Below are positions 34,017 through 42,572 of a DNA stretch of 64,000 nt, piece after piece; positions within the stretch are counted from its first letter, which is position 1; each line of letters begins with the position of its first letter. The notes beneath the pieces are model-generated. The model did not search any database. It saw only the letters and a list, made by a program, of their open reading frames with translations, and was not told the origin of the DNA. Both the position numbers and the translations under genes were made by a program. This stretch comes from Photorhabdus cinerea. GTDB lineage: Bacteria; Pseudomonadota; Gammaproteobacteria; Enterobacterales; Enterobacteriaceae. Location of the stretch: positions 124,001-188,000 of the forward strand of contig NZ_PUJW01000009.1 of the NCBI RefSeq assembly GCF_011189575.1, written 5' to 3'.

Positions 34017-34934
34017 ATGTCTGAACAAAATTCCATTCAATTTGAAGAACAGCTTAAAACCTATCAGCAACGGGTCAATAAGGTTCTGATAAACACATTA
34101 TCTTCACTGGCGTTTTCAAATAGCCCACTGGTTCAAGCAATGCGGCATGGCACTTTACTTGGTGGCAAGCGCCTGCGCCCATTTTTAGTTTATGCAGTCG
34201 GTGAAATGTTTGGATTATCCGCCAACAATCTGGATGCTCCAGCCGCAGCTGTTGAATGTATTCACGCTTATTCCTTAATTCATGATGACTTACCCGCCAT
34301 GGATAACGATGATTTACGCCGAGGGCAACCAACCTGCCATATTAAATTTGGAGAAGCTCACGCTATCCTGGCGGGAGATGCACTACAGGCTTTGGCATTT
34401 GAAATCTTATCTAAAAGAGAAATGCCAGATGTTACAACGGCTGATCGTCTTGAAATGCTGGCTGAATTAGCAACAGCCAGTGGCATAGCCGGCATGTGTG
34501 GCGGCCAATCCCTGGACTTAGAAGCTGAAGGTAAACACATTGATCTTCATGCGCTAGAACAAATTCATCGTCATAAAACTGGAGCTCTTATCCGTTGTGC
34601 TGTCAGAATGGGAGCCTATGGTGCAGGCCAGAGTGGGTGTGACGCTTTACCTGAATTGGATCAGTACGCTCAGGCTATTGGCCTCGCTTTCCAGGTTCAG
34701 GATGATATTCTTGATGTTATTGGCAGTACTGAAATGATCGGGAAACGTCAAGGCAGTGACCAACAGTTAGGAAAAAGCACCTATCCCGCATTATTAGGGT
34801 TAGAACAAGCACAGCAAAAAGCACACGAACTGTATCAAGAAGCACTAAAAGCGCTGAGTAAACTGGAAGAAAAATCTTATAACACAACAACGCTGCGCAC
34901 ACTTGCCAGCTTTATCATTGAACGTAATAGCTAA
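34017..34934 (+). CDS. ispA: Farnesyl diphosphate synthase
   Basis: IspA condenses isopentenyl diphosphate with dimethylallyl and geranyl diphosphates to farnesyl diphosphate. This 305-residue protein has both Asp-rich motifs, HDDLPAMDNDDLRRG and FQVQDDILDVIG, and the GGKRLRPFLVY block. The start is the ATG at 34017, four bases after the xseB stop, rather than one 10 codons earlier inside xseB. It is followed by dxs, the first enzyme of the methylerythritol pathway that supplies its substrates. Confidence 0.96.
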   Translation: MSEQNSIQFEEQLKTYQQRVNKVLINTLSSLAFSNSPLVQAMRHGTLLGGKRLRPFLVYAVGEMFGLSANNLDAPAAAVECIHAYSLIHDDLPAMDNDDLRRGQPTCHIKFGEAHAILAGDALQALAFEILSKREMPDVTTADRLEMLAELATASGIAGMCGGQSLDLEAEGKHIDLHALEQIHRHKTGALIRCAVRMGAYGAGQSGCDALPELDQYAQAIGLAFQVQDDILDVIGSTEMIGKRQGSDQQLGKSTYPALLGLEQAQQKAHELYQEALKALSKLEEKSYNTTTLRTLASFIIERNS

Positions 34935-34996
34935 TGTTTGCTGGTAAATTTATCCACTGGCAACTCTATTAATAAACACTTCTTAACGAGCATCAA

Positions 34997-36862
34997 ATGA
35001 GCATTGATATAGCCAAATACCCAACATTGGCATTAGCGGAAAATCCTGAAGAACTTCGTATGTTGCCAAGAGAGAGCCTGCCGAAGTTATGTGATGAACT
35101 TCGGCAATTCCTGCTAAACAGTGTCAGTCGCTCTAGTGGTCATTTTGCCTCCGGTCTTGGTACCGTTGAGCTGACTGTGGCGTTACATTATATTTATAAA
35201 ACGCCTTTCGATAAGCTGGTATGGGATGTCGGTCATCAGGCTTATCCTCATAAGATCCTGACAGGACGTCGAGATCGTATTGATACAATTCGTCAAAAGA
35301 ATGGGCTTCATCCTTTCCCATGGCGAGATGAAAGTGAATACGACACCTTATGCGTCGGGCACTCATCTACCTCTATCAGCGCTGGATTAGGTATGGCAAT
35401 TGCCGCTCAGCGCGAAGGCAAAGACCGTCGTACAGTCTGCGTTATTGGTGACGGCGCGATAACTGCCGGTATGGCTTTCGAAGCGATGAACCATGCAGGG
35501 GATATTGACCCAGATATACTGGTCATTCTCAATGACAACGAAATGTCTATCTCAGAGAACGTCGGGGCGCTAAATAACCATCTGGCTCAGCTTCTTTCCG
35601 GTAAACTCTACACCACATTACGGGAAGGTGGAAAAAAAGTCTTTTCCAACCTACCTCCGATTAAAGAACTACTGAAAAAAACAGAAGAACACATCAAAGG
35701 AATGGTCATTCCTGGCACTCTGTTTGAAGAGTTGGGTTTTAACTACATTGGGCCAATTGACGGGCATGATGTACTGACATTGACCCAGACCCTGAAAAAC
35801 ATGCGAGAGTTGAAAGGGCCGCAACTACTGCACATCATGACCAAAAAAGGCCGTGGCTATGCCCCCGCCGAAAAAGATCCTATCAGCTGGCATGCGGTGC
35901 CTAAATTTGATCCAGCGACGGGTACATTACCTAAAAGTTCAGACAACCGCCCTACTTTCTCCAAAATCTTTGGGGAGTGGTTATGTGAAGAAGCGGCTAA
36001 TGATAAAAAGCTAATGGCAATCACACCGGCGATGCGTGAAGGTTCTGGTATGGTGCGTTTCTCCCGCGAATACCCCGATCAATACTTTGATGTCGCTATC
36101 GCAGAGCAACATGCCGTCACTTTTGCCGCAGGTCTGGCAATTGGTGGTTACAAGCCTATTGTCGCTATCTATTCAACATTCCTACAACGTGCTTATGACC
36201 AAGTTATTCACGATGTTGCAATCCAGAATCTGCCAGTCCTGTTTGCAATAGATCGCGGTGGTATCGTTGGCGCTGATGGTCAAACACACCAAGGAGCCTT
36301 CGATCTCTCATTCCTGCGTTGTATTCCTAACATAGTGATTATGGCGCCAAGTGACGAGAACGAATGTCGCCAGATGCTACACACAGGCTATCATTATCAG
36401 CAAGGTCCGGTAGCCGTGCGCTATCCACGAGGAACAGGAACTGGCGCAGAACTTCAACCATTTAAACAATTACCAATTGGTAAAGGTGTTATTCGTCGTC
36501 AGGGTAAGAAAGTTGCTATTCTAAACTTTGGTACCCTGTTACCCGATGCAATGACCGCAGCTGAATCACTGGATGCAACTGTTATTGATATGCGCTTTGT
36601 TAAGCCACTAGATAAAGAATTGATTCTGGAAATGGCTGGCCGCCATGATTTACTGGTCACTCTGGAAGAAAACGCCATCATGGGCGGTGCTGGAAGCGGT
36701 GTTAACGAACTACTGATGCAAGAAGGTCATCTTGTGCAGATTCTAAATATCGGCCTACCTGACCAATTTGTACCACAAGGTAGCCAGGAAGAAATCAGAG
36801 CTGATTTAGGACTGGATGCTACCGGTATTAAAAATAGCATTAACAAAAGGCTGTTGTCCTAA
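34997..36862 (+). CDS. dxs: 1-deoxy-D-xylulose-5-phosphate synthase
   Basis: Dxs is the thiamine-diphosphate enzyme that joins pyruvate and glyceraldehyde 3-phosphate, the entry to the methylerythritol isoprenoid pathway and a source of thiazole and pyridoxine precursors. The 621-residue protein shows the ThDP motif GDGAITAGMAFEAMNHAG, the catalytic Glu region FDVAIAEQHAVTFAAG, and the histidine motif VGHQAYPHKILTGR. It ends the xseB-ispA-dxs operon. In E. coli yajO follows; it is absent here and replaced by a gene-free interval. Confidence 0.98.
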   Translation: MSIDIAKYPTLALAENPEELRMLPRESLPKLCDELRQFLLNSVSRSSGHFASGLGTVELTVALHYIYKTPFDKLVWDVGHQAYPHKILTGRRDRIDTIRQKNGLHPFPWRDESEYDTLCVGHSSTSISAGLGMAIAAQREGKDRRTVCVIGDGAITAGMAFEAMNHAGDIDPDILVILNDNEMSISENVGALNNHLAQLLSGKLYTTLREGGKKVFSNLPPIKELLKKTEEHIKGMVIPGTLFEELGFNYIGPIDGHDVLTLTQTLKNMRELKGPQLLHIMTKKGRGYAPAEKDPISWHAVPKFDPATGTLPKSSDNRPTFSKIFGEWLCEEAANDKKLMAITPAMREGSGMVRFSREYPDQYFDVAIAEQHAVTFAAGLAIGGYKPIVAIYSTFLQRAYDQVIHDVAIQNLPVLFAIDRGGIVGADGQTHQGAFDLSFLRCIPNIVIMAPSDENECRQMLHTGYHYQQGPVAVRYPRGTGTGAELQPFKQLPIGKGVIRRQGKKVAILNFGTLLPDAMTAAESLDATVIDMRFVKPLDKELILEMAGRHDLLVTLEENAIMGGAGSGVNELLMQEGHLVQILNIGLPDQFVPQGSQEEIRADLGLDATGIKNSINKRLLS

Positions 36863-36950
36863 CTGAAAACTACAGCCGTAAAAACCAAAAATCTGCGTTT
36901 TTTCTGATGAATACAACTCTGAAAAACCGTGGGACTTAAGCTTTCAATGA

Positions 36951-36985
36951 ATGTATTGCCTAAAGTGGCCCCTTTGGCAATACAT
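36951..36985. repeat. Strong imperfect palindrome downstream of dxs
   Basis: ATGTATTGCC and GGCAATACAT pair perfectly, and inside them AAAG pairs with CTTT across one bulged T, leaving a 6-nt loop. The result is a 14-bp stem without a T-run on either side. It could be a copy of a dispersed palindromic element or an mRNA-end stabiliser for dxs. Confidence 0.55.
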
Positions 36986-37108
36986 CTTAAAGAGAAATGG
37001 CTTAAACAGGCGGTGTTTAATACCGGCGGCAACAGAGCCAGCTCAGGGAGATGATTAAGTTGCAGATGAAATAGCTGATTGGGGATTATAAGGTAAGATG
37101 ATCATAAA

Positions 37109-37132
37109 AAGGCCGGAAGATCTTCCAGCCTT
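37109..37132 (-). terminator. Terminator-like hairpin, probably of pgpA
   Basis: AAGGC-x-GGAAGA pairs with TCTTCC-x-GCCTT with one mismatch and almost no loop. On the minus strand it is followed by TTTTTATG. It lies about 165 bp beyond the pgpA stop and could also act for dxs from the other side. Confidence 0.5.
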
Positions 37133-37170
37133 ATTAAATATGTTTCAGGATAAATTAGAGAACCCCAAAT

Positions 37171-37201
37171 TTATATACCCAAGAAACTTCAAGATGCAGT
37201 T
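37171..37201. repeat. Stretch resembling a dispersed enterobacterial intergenic repeat
   Basis: TTATATACCCAAGAAACTTC followed by AAGATGCAG recalls a motif seen in many intergenic regions of Photorhabdus, Serratia and Yersinia relatives. There is no second copy in this window, so the call rests on recollection and needs a genome-wide search. Confidence 0.35.
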
Positions 37202-37296
37202 TCTAGCACCTGAAAATGGTCGTTAATTCTAGACATCAGCGAATCCGCTACATCAATGCAGCGCGCCAAACTTAGTACCAATCTCATTAGCGCATA

Positions 37297-37788
37297 TCAG
37301 AAAGCAAAAACCTGATAGAACACTAATAACCAGACAATCACGAACGAGAATATAGCCGCGATAATATCATCCAACATGATACCTAATCCACCGTGAACAT
37401 AGCGATCAAACCAGCGAATTGGCCACGGCTTCCACATATCAAAAATACGGAACACAATAAAACCAGTCAAAACCCACTGCCAGTTAATAACTGGAATTGC
37501 CATCAGTGTGATCCACATACCAATAAATTCGTCCCAAACAATACTGCCGTGGTCATGTACTTTCATATCATCAGAAGTACGCTGGCAAATCATTATCCCA
37601 AACAACATCCCGATAATAATAACCAACCAGCAAATCCATTCTGGAAATTGCATCAGTAATAACCAAAATGGAATAGAAGCCACAGATCCCATTGTCCCCG
37701 GTATTATCGGTGATAAACCACTACCAAAACCTGTCGCTAATAAATGCCAGGGATTACTCATCCGTAAACGACGTTTGGCTTCATCCAT
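37297..37788 (-). CDS. pgpA: Phosphatidylglycerophosphatase A
   Basis: PgpA dephosphorylates phosphatidylglycerol phosphate in the inner membrane. The 163-residue protein has the conserved N-terminal MSNPWHLLATGFGSGLSP, the catalytic segment HDHGSIVWDEFIGMW and about four membrane segments. The start at 37788 is chosen because AGGAGG precedes it at ideal spacing and it lies within the last codons of thiL (8-bp overlap), as in E. coli. An ATG nine codons upstream is a less likely start. Confidence 0.95.
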   Translation of the reverse strand: MDEAKRRLRMSNPWHLLATGFGSGLSPIIPGTMGSVASIPFWLLLMQFPEWICWLVIIIGMLFGIMICQRTSDDMKVHDHGSIVWDEFIGMWITLMAIPVINWQWVLTGFIVFRIFDMWKPWPIRWFDRYVHGGLGIMLDDIIAAIFSFVIVWLLVFYQVFAF

Positions 37789-38770
37789 GAGTTTCCTCCT
37801 TAATAAAATGATCAAACCCTTTCAGATCCAATTTAATCTCTTTATTATTGCTGTAGTAACGGATTCCTTCCGATTCCGGCATAATCTGTCCGATACAACT
37901 AAAACTAGCCCCAGTATGAGCCAACGCGATTTCTAAAGCACCCCGATTCCTTTCCGGGACGGTAAAACATAATTCATAGTCTTCCCCGCCACTCAAAGCC
38001 CACATCAGAGCCTGCTGTGGTTCAATATATTGGCTCATCGCATCGGAGTAAGGAATTGCATCCAGATTTATTCTGGCCCCACATCGACTGGCTTTCAGGA
38101 TGTGCCCCAAATCGGAAATCAATCCATCAGACAAATCAATTGCTGATGTTGCCAGCCCACGCAGCGCCTGTCCTTGCAAAATACGAGGCTGCGGCCTGAG
38201 ATGACGTTGGATCAACCAATTACAGGCTTCAGGATCAGCGATCTGCAAACGGTTTTGTAACAGAGCCAAACCCGCCGCACTATCACCCAGCGATCCACTC
38301 ACATAAATCCAATCGCCATTTTTTGCGCTAGCACGTCTCAATGCTCTGCCTACGGGAACCAAACCATGAATCGTCAACGTGAGACTCATTGGTCCGAGGG
38401 TGGTATCACCACCAATAAGTTGCATACCATAGTAGTTCAATTGTTCAAACAAGCTATCGCTGAACCCTCTCAGCCAACTTTCATCTACTTCCGGTAATGT
38501 TAACGCCAATGAAAGCCAAGCAGGATCGGCACCAACAGCCGCCAAATCACTAAGATTCACAGCAAGAGATTTATAAGCTAAATCTTCAGGAGAGATATCA
38601 GGTAAGAAATGAACGCCTGAAACCAAGGTATCAGTACTAACAGCCAATTGCTGTTTATCGGCTATCGTCATCAATGCACAGTCGTCACCAATACCAAGAT
38701 TGACATCACGCCGATTAGTTGCCTGCCGATCAAAATAACGTGCAATGAGGTCAAATTCGCCACATGCCAT
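37781..38770 (-). CDS. thiL: Thiamine-monophosphate kinase
   Basis: ThiL phosphorylates thiamine monophosphate to thiamine diphosphate, the last step of cofactor synthesis. The 329-residue protein belongs to the AIR synthase fold, with GECDLIARYF-like N-terminus (GEFDLIARYF), the metal-binding stretch GIGDDCALM, DTLVSGVHF and QLIGGDTTLGP. Its end overlaps pgpA by 8 bp. It lies downstream of nusB on the same strand, separated by a hairpin, in the conserved ribD-ribH-nusB-thiL-pgpA order. Confidence 0.96.
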   Translation of the reverse strand: MACGEFDLIARYFDRQATNRRDVNLGIGDDCALMTIADKQQLAVSTDTLVSGVHFLPDISPEDLAYKSLAVNLSDLAAVGADPAWLSLALTLPEVDESWLRGFSDSLFEQLNYYGMQLIGGDTTLGPMSLTLTIHGLVPVGRALRRASAKNGDWIYVSGSLGDSAAGLALLQNRLQIADPEACNWLIQRHLRPQPRILQGQALRGLATSAIDLSDGLISDLGHILKASRCGARINLDAIPYSDAMSQYIEPQQALMWALSGGEDYELCFTVPERNRGALEIALAHTGASFSCIGQIMPESEGIRYYSNNKEIKLDLKGFDHFIKEETHG

Positions 38771-38806
38771 AATAAAATCCCAAAAAGTTACTGATGATTA
38801 TGAATA

Positions 38807-38830
38807 TAAGGCCGGGGATAACCGGCCTTA
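38807..38830 (-). terminator. Hairpin between nusB and thiL
   Basis: TAAGGCCGG and CCGGCCTTA form a perfect 9-bp stem with a 6-nt loop, 39 bp after the nusB stop. Only ATATTCAT follows on the minus strand, so termination may be partial and allow read-through into thiL. Confidence 0.5.
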
Positions 38831-38868
38831 CAAATCATCGTCTACAGTGGGAAAAACCCGGCGAGCAG

Positions 38869-39288
38869 TTACTTTCTTTTCTTACGTACTGCTGGACCAG
38901 ATTTATCCAGTACCCCGTTCACGAATTTGTGACTATCTTCAGCACCGAAGACTTTTGCCAATTCGATAGCTTCGTTAATAGCCACTTTATAAGGGACATC
39001 ATCACGATAACTTAGTTCAAACATAGCAACACGTAAAATGGCTTTTTCTACCTGACCTAACTCTTCGAGCTGACGGGAAAGATAAGGAGCCATCAAAGCA
39101 TCCAGTTTAACCGCGTTCACAGCTACCCCTGACAGCAATTCACGAAAATAGGTTACGTCAACACCAGTGACGTCCTGCTCCGACAGAAACTGTAATTCAA
39201 CATCAGCAATGTCATTGCCAGATAACTGCCATGAGTATATAGCCTGAACAGCACACTCACGAGCACGACGACGAGCAGCAGGTTTCAC
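38869..39288 (-). CDS. nusB: Transcription antitermination factor NusB
   Basis: NusB binds boxA RNA with NusE (S10) in rRNA antitermination complexes. The 139-residue all-helical protein starts MKPAARRRARECAVQAIYSW and has the conserved LEELGQVEKAILRVAMFEL and YKVAINEAIELAKVFG. Length matches E. coli. It follows ribH by 26 bp and is probably in the same operon as ribD-ribH. Confidence 0.97.
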   Translation of the reverse strand: MKPAARRRARECAVQAIYSWQLSGNDIADVELQFLSEQDVTGVDVTYFRELLSGVAVNAVKLDALMAPYLSRQLEELGQVEKAILRVAMFELSYRDDVPYKVAINEAIELAKVFGAEDSHKFVNGVLDKSGPAVRKKRK

Positions 39289-39314
39289 AAGATTCCCCTT
39301 AATTAAAACTAAAA

Positions 39315-39785
39315 TCAGCCTTTAATGGCATTAATTACATTGACCATTTCCAAAGCGGTTAATGCAGCTTCTGCACCTTTATTACCCGCCTTAGTTCCAG
39401 CGCGCTCAATCGCCTGTTCAATGCTTTCTGTAGTAAGAACACCAAATGCTACTGGAATTTCACTGGTCATTGCCACATTAGACAGACCGGAACTACATTC
39501 ACCAGCAACGTATTCAAAGTGAGCTGTACCACCGCGGATAACTGTACCCAGCGCGATAACTGCGTCATATTTTTGGGTTTCAACCAGTGTTTTCACCGTC
39601 AATGGTAATTCATATGCACCAGGAACCCAGACAACAGTAATATTTTCTGAGGCAACCTGACCGATACGCTCAAGCGCATCTACCGCGCCGTCTAACAGAC
39701 TGTCATTAATGAAGTTGTTAAAACGTGCAATAGCAATCGCCACACGAACTTGTGGAGCTGCAACAACACCTTTGATTACGTTCAT
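39315..39785 (-). CDS. ribH: 6,7-dimethyl-8-ribityllumazine synthase (ribH; called ribE in E. coli K-12)
   Basis: Lumazine synthase condenses 5-amino-6-ribitylaminouracil with dihydroxybutanone phosphate, the penultimate riboflavin step, and forms a 60-subunit shell in many species. The 156-residue protein has IARFNNFINDSLLDGAVDAL, VPGAYELPLTVK, the catalytic His region GTVIRGGTAHFEYVAGE and GVLTTESIEQAIERAG. It stands between ribD and nusB; the 126-bp gap after ribD shows no clear terminator. Confidence 0.97.
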   Translation of the reverse strand: MNVIKGVVAAPQVRVAIAIARFNNFINDSLLDGAVDALERIGQVASENITVVWVPGAYELPLTVKTLVETQKYDAVIALGTVIRGGTAHFEYVAGECSSGLSNVAMTSEIPVAFGVLTTESIEQAIERAGTKAGNKGAEAALTALEMVNVINAIKG

Positions 39786-39911
39786 AGCCTTCCTTTATCT
39801 GTTCATATCCGCAGGGGGGCGGATTCTATCATATTCTTTCGTTAGCTGCGCCTGCCGATTTAGCAACAAAGTATAGAAACAAGCAAACTAACCCATATTT
39901 CATACATTCAA

Positions 39912-41021
39912 TCAGTATACAGGCCGCAGGCGCAGGCGAAGATCAGGCCCAACTTGCTGTACATCAAAAATGTTAAATTCTGGCGCCTCGGCTAGATTTT
40001 TAAGTTCAGGAATAGTAAACAAACCACAAGCGGTATCACCCAGCACCTTTGGTGCGACATAAAGAACCAGCTCATCCACCAGCCCCAAGTTCAACAATGC
40101 GCCAGCCAATAACGGACCGCATTCTGCCCAAACAGTATTAATCTGACGTTTGCCCAGTTGCATCATCAGTAATACTAAATCCACTCCAACATCATGAGCA
40201 GGCAGCAGTATCTGCTCTACATTTTCAGGCCAATTATCTTCATCCGCTTTGGTTCGTACCAACCAACAATGACCAGGTTGTTGTATGACCTGATGATGCG
40301 GAGCAACACGATTCTGACTGTCAACAATGACACGCACTGGCTGACGAAGATTTTCCTCCGGATAAACCGCCTGAGTTTCTGCATCCAGTTCGTTCCAACG
40401 AACCGTCAAGTAAGGATTATCAGCCAGAACCGTGCTGCTGGAACTCAGAATTGCGCTACACTGAGCACGGAGTTTCTGCACATCATAACGAGACTGTAAT
40501 GATGTAATCCATTTACTTTCTCCGGAAGCTAGCGCAGTTCGCCCATCAAGAGAAGAAGCCATCTTCAGTTGAACATACGGGAACCCTGTACGCATCCGCT
40601 TCAGAAATCCCCGGTTAAGGGATTCCGCTTCCGCCATCATCAATCCATGTTCTACTTCAATACCCGCCTGTTGCAGCTTATAAAGCCCTCTTCCCGCTAC
40701 TTGAGGATTAGGATCTTGCATAGCGGTAACCACACGGTTGACACCAGCCGTAACCAAGGCATCAGCACAAGGAGGCGTTTTACCGTGATGACTGCATGGT
40801 TCAAGAGTGACATAAGCGGTTGAACCTTTGGCTTTATCTCCGGCCATCCGTAAAGCATGAACTTCAGCATGCGGGCCACCAGAACGTAAATGAAAACCTT
40901 CCCCGACAATCTGTCCATCACGCACAATTACACAACCAACGTTGGGATTAGGTGATGTGGTAAAACGTCCCTGACGCGCCAATTCAAGCGCGCGCGCCAT
41001 ATATTTTTCATCTCTATTCAC
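39912..41021 (-). CDS. ribD: Bifunctional riboflavin deaminase/reductase RibD
   Basis: RibD deaminates and then reduces the pyrimidine intermediate of riboflavin synthesis. The N-terminal deaminase domain (about residues 8-150) has the zinc motif HAEVHALRMAG with PCSHHGKTPPCADAL. The C-terminal reductase domain has KMASSLDGRTALASGESKWIT. The chosen start is GTG at 41021, seven bases after the nrdR stop, giving 369 residues (E. coli 367). The longer frame runs back into nrdR and is not conserved; an ATG seven codons later is an alternative. The nrdR-ribD pair is conserved. Confidence 0.94.
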   Translation of the reverse strand: MNRDEKYMARALELARQGRFTTSPNPNVGCVIVRDGQIVGEGFHLRSGGPHAEVHALRMAGDKAKGSTAYVTLEPCSHHGKTPPCADALVTAGVNRVVTAMQDPNPQVAGRGLYKLQQAGIEVEHGLMMAEAESLNRGFLKRMRTGFPYVQLKMASSLDGRTALASGESKWITSLQSRYDVQKLRAQCSAILSSSSTVLADNPYLTVRWNELDAETQAVYPEENLRQPVRVIVDSQNRVAPHHQVIQQPGHCWLVRTKADEDNWPENVEQILLPAHDVGVDLVLLMMQLGKRQINTVWAECGPLLAGALLNLGLVDELVLYVAPKVLGDTACGLFTIPELKNLAEAPEFNIFDVQQVGPDLRLRLRPVY

Positions 41022-41028
41022 TAGCTTA

Positions 41029-41478
41029 TTAATCCTGTAATTTAGCAATCTCTTCGCCAAATTCACGAATATCTTCAAAGCTGCGGTAGACGGATGCAAA
41101 ACGGATATAGGCGACTTTATCCAATTTCTTCAACTCATCCATTACCAAATTACCAATCATCTTAGATGGAATTTCCCGTTCACCGGTAGCTCGTAACTGA
41201 GATTTAATATAGCTAATCGCCATTTCTACATCATCAGAACTGACCGGGCGTTTCTCCAGTGCTTTTTGCATACCGCGCCGTAATTTTTCTTCATCAAATG
41301 GCTCCCGGATATCATCACTTTTTATCACTCTCGGCATAACCAACTCAGCCATTTCAAAAGTGGTGAATCGTTCATGACACTCAAGACACTGGCGCCGTCG
41401 GCGCACCTGCGAACCATCCCCGACCAAACGGGAGTCAATCACTTTGGTATCAACAGCAGCACAAAATGGGCAATGCAT
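41029..41478 (-). CDS. nrdR: Transcriptional repressor NrdR
   Basis: NrdR senses ATP/dATP and represses ribonucleotide reductase genes through NrdR boxes. This 149-residue protein has an N-terminal zinc ribbon (MHCPFCAAVDTKV with CLECHERFTTFE) and an ATP-cone domain (about residues 49-139, VIKSDDIREPFDEEKLRRGMQKALEKRP). It is the first gene of the nrdR-rib-nusB set, with ribD starting seven bases after its stop. In E. coli tsx and yajD lie between nrdR and secF; here only about 115 bp separate them. Confidence 0.97.
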   Translation of the reverse strand: MHCPFCAAVDTKVIDSRLVGDGSQVRRRRQCLECHERFTTFEMAELVMPRVIKSDDIREPFDEEKLRRGMQKALEKRPVSSDDVEMAISYIKSQLRATGEREIPSKMIGNLVMDELKKLDKVAYIRFASVYRSFEDIREFGEEIAKLQD

Positions 41479-41533
41479 ATCGTTTCCTGATGGTTAATAC
41501 GAACTAAATTTACAGTTTATCCTTAATCTGAAT

Positions 41534-41571
41534 AAAAAACACCCTGTCAGCCGGATACTCACAGGGTGTTT
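41534..41571 (-). terminator. Rho-independent terminator of secDF
   Basis: AAACACCCTGT and ACAGGGTGTTT form a perfect 11-bp stem with a 13-nt loop, followed on the minus strand by TTTATTC. It begins 22 bp after the secF stop. Confidence 0.88.
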
Positions 41572-41593
41572 AAACAGCATCAAGGCAGAATGA

Positions 41594-42562
41594 TTAAGGC
41601 AATAAAGATGGCTGATCAGCCCCTTCCTTATCAACCTTTTGCTGGATCATGTGTTCACGCTTCATACCCAGTTTCAACGCTAATGCGGAAGCAACATAGA
41701 TAGAAGATATCGTACCGATAGAAACACCGATTAACATCGCCAGTGAGAACCCCTTCAGCATCGCGCCACCAAAAATATACAACATCAGTACCACCAATAA
41801 GGTTGTCGCAGAAGTCATAATGGTACGACTCAGTGTTTGGGTCAGAGACACATTCATAATTTCATACGACGTACCGCGGCGGATCTTACGGAAGTTTTCA
41901 CGGATACGGTCAGAAACCACGATACTGTCATTCAGTGAGTAACCAATAACAGACATCAGCGACGCCACAATTGTCAGGTCAATCTCAATATGGAACAACG
42001 ACAGTACCCCTAGCGTGATGACGACGTCATGCGCAAGCGCGAGAACCGCACCCAATGCCAGCCGCCATTCAAACCGGAATCCAACATAAATCAAGATACA
42101 GATAAGCGCCGCCAGCAACGCCATGGCACCATTTTGAGCGAGTTCAGCACCGACACTCGGCCCAACAATTTCAACGCGATTTACATTCGCATCTTTATCA
42201 ACGGTGTCATTGATAACCTTGATCACCTTTTTGCTCAGCTCTTCATTAGCAGCACCTGTAACCGGTGGCATACGCACCATCACGTCACGACTACTTCCGA
42301 AATTTTGCAACAGGGGATCTGCAAAACCCGCTTTTGCCAGGTTATCACGCATTTTATCCAGATCAGCCGGTTTACTGAGCTTAATTTCGATTACCGTACC
42401 ACCGGTAAAATCCAATCCCCAGTTAAAACCGCGAGTTGCCATCACAAAAATAGAAGCCACCAACAGCAGCAACGAAATTCCGAAAGCAACGTTGTCCCAG
42501 CGCATAAAGTCGTAGACTTTACGACCATAGTTCAATTGTTCAACAGTATAATCCTGTGCCAC
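41594..42562 (-). CDS. secF: Protein translocase subunit SecF
   Basis: SecF works with SecD and YajC at the periplasmic side of SecYEG, using the proton gradient to aid export. The 322-residue RND-type protein has six membrane helices, the GLDFTGGTVIEI motif after helix 1 and SVIGYSLNDSIVVSDRIRENFR near helix 5. It starts with GTG at 42562, preceded by AAGGAG, giving VAQDYTVEQLNYGRKVYDFM; E. coli secF also uses GTG. It begins 10 bp after the secD stop. Confidence 0.97.
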   Translation of the reverse strand: MAQDYTVEQLNYGRKVYDFMRWDNVAFGISLLLLVASIFVMATRGFNWGLDFTGGTVIEIKLSKPADLDKMRDNLAKAGFADPLLQNFGSSRDVMVRMPPVTGAANEELSKKVIKVINDTVDKDANVNRVEIVGPSVGAELAQNGAMALLAALICILIYVGFRFEWRLALGAVLALAHDVVITLGVLSLFHIEIDLTIVASLMSVIGYSLNDSIVVSDRIRENFRKIRRGTSYEIMNVSLTQTLSRTIMTSATTLLVVLMLYIFGGAMLKGFSLAMLIGVSIGTISSIYVASALALKLGMKREHMIQQKVDKEGADQPSLLP

Positions 42563-42572
42563 AACGAGCTCC

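Larger units (their letters stand above)
36863..37296. other. Gene-free interval between dxs and pgpA
   Basis: These 434 bp hold no convincing gene. They contain a strong palindrome at 36951-36985, a terminator-like hairpin at 37109-37132 and a stretch resembling a dispersed enterobacterial repeat at 37171-37201. E. coli has yajO in this place. No trace of an aldo-keto reductase reading frame was recognised. Confidence 0.6.

Noticed and set aside
36947..37054. 35-codon plus-strand frame MNVLPKVAPLAIHLKEKW... downstream of dxs
   Set aside because: No ribosome site, it contains the palindrome 36951-36985, and no family is recognised; a repeat-derived frame is more likely than a gene.
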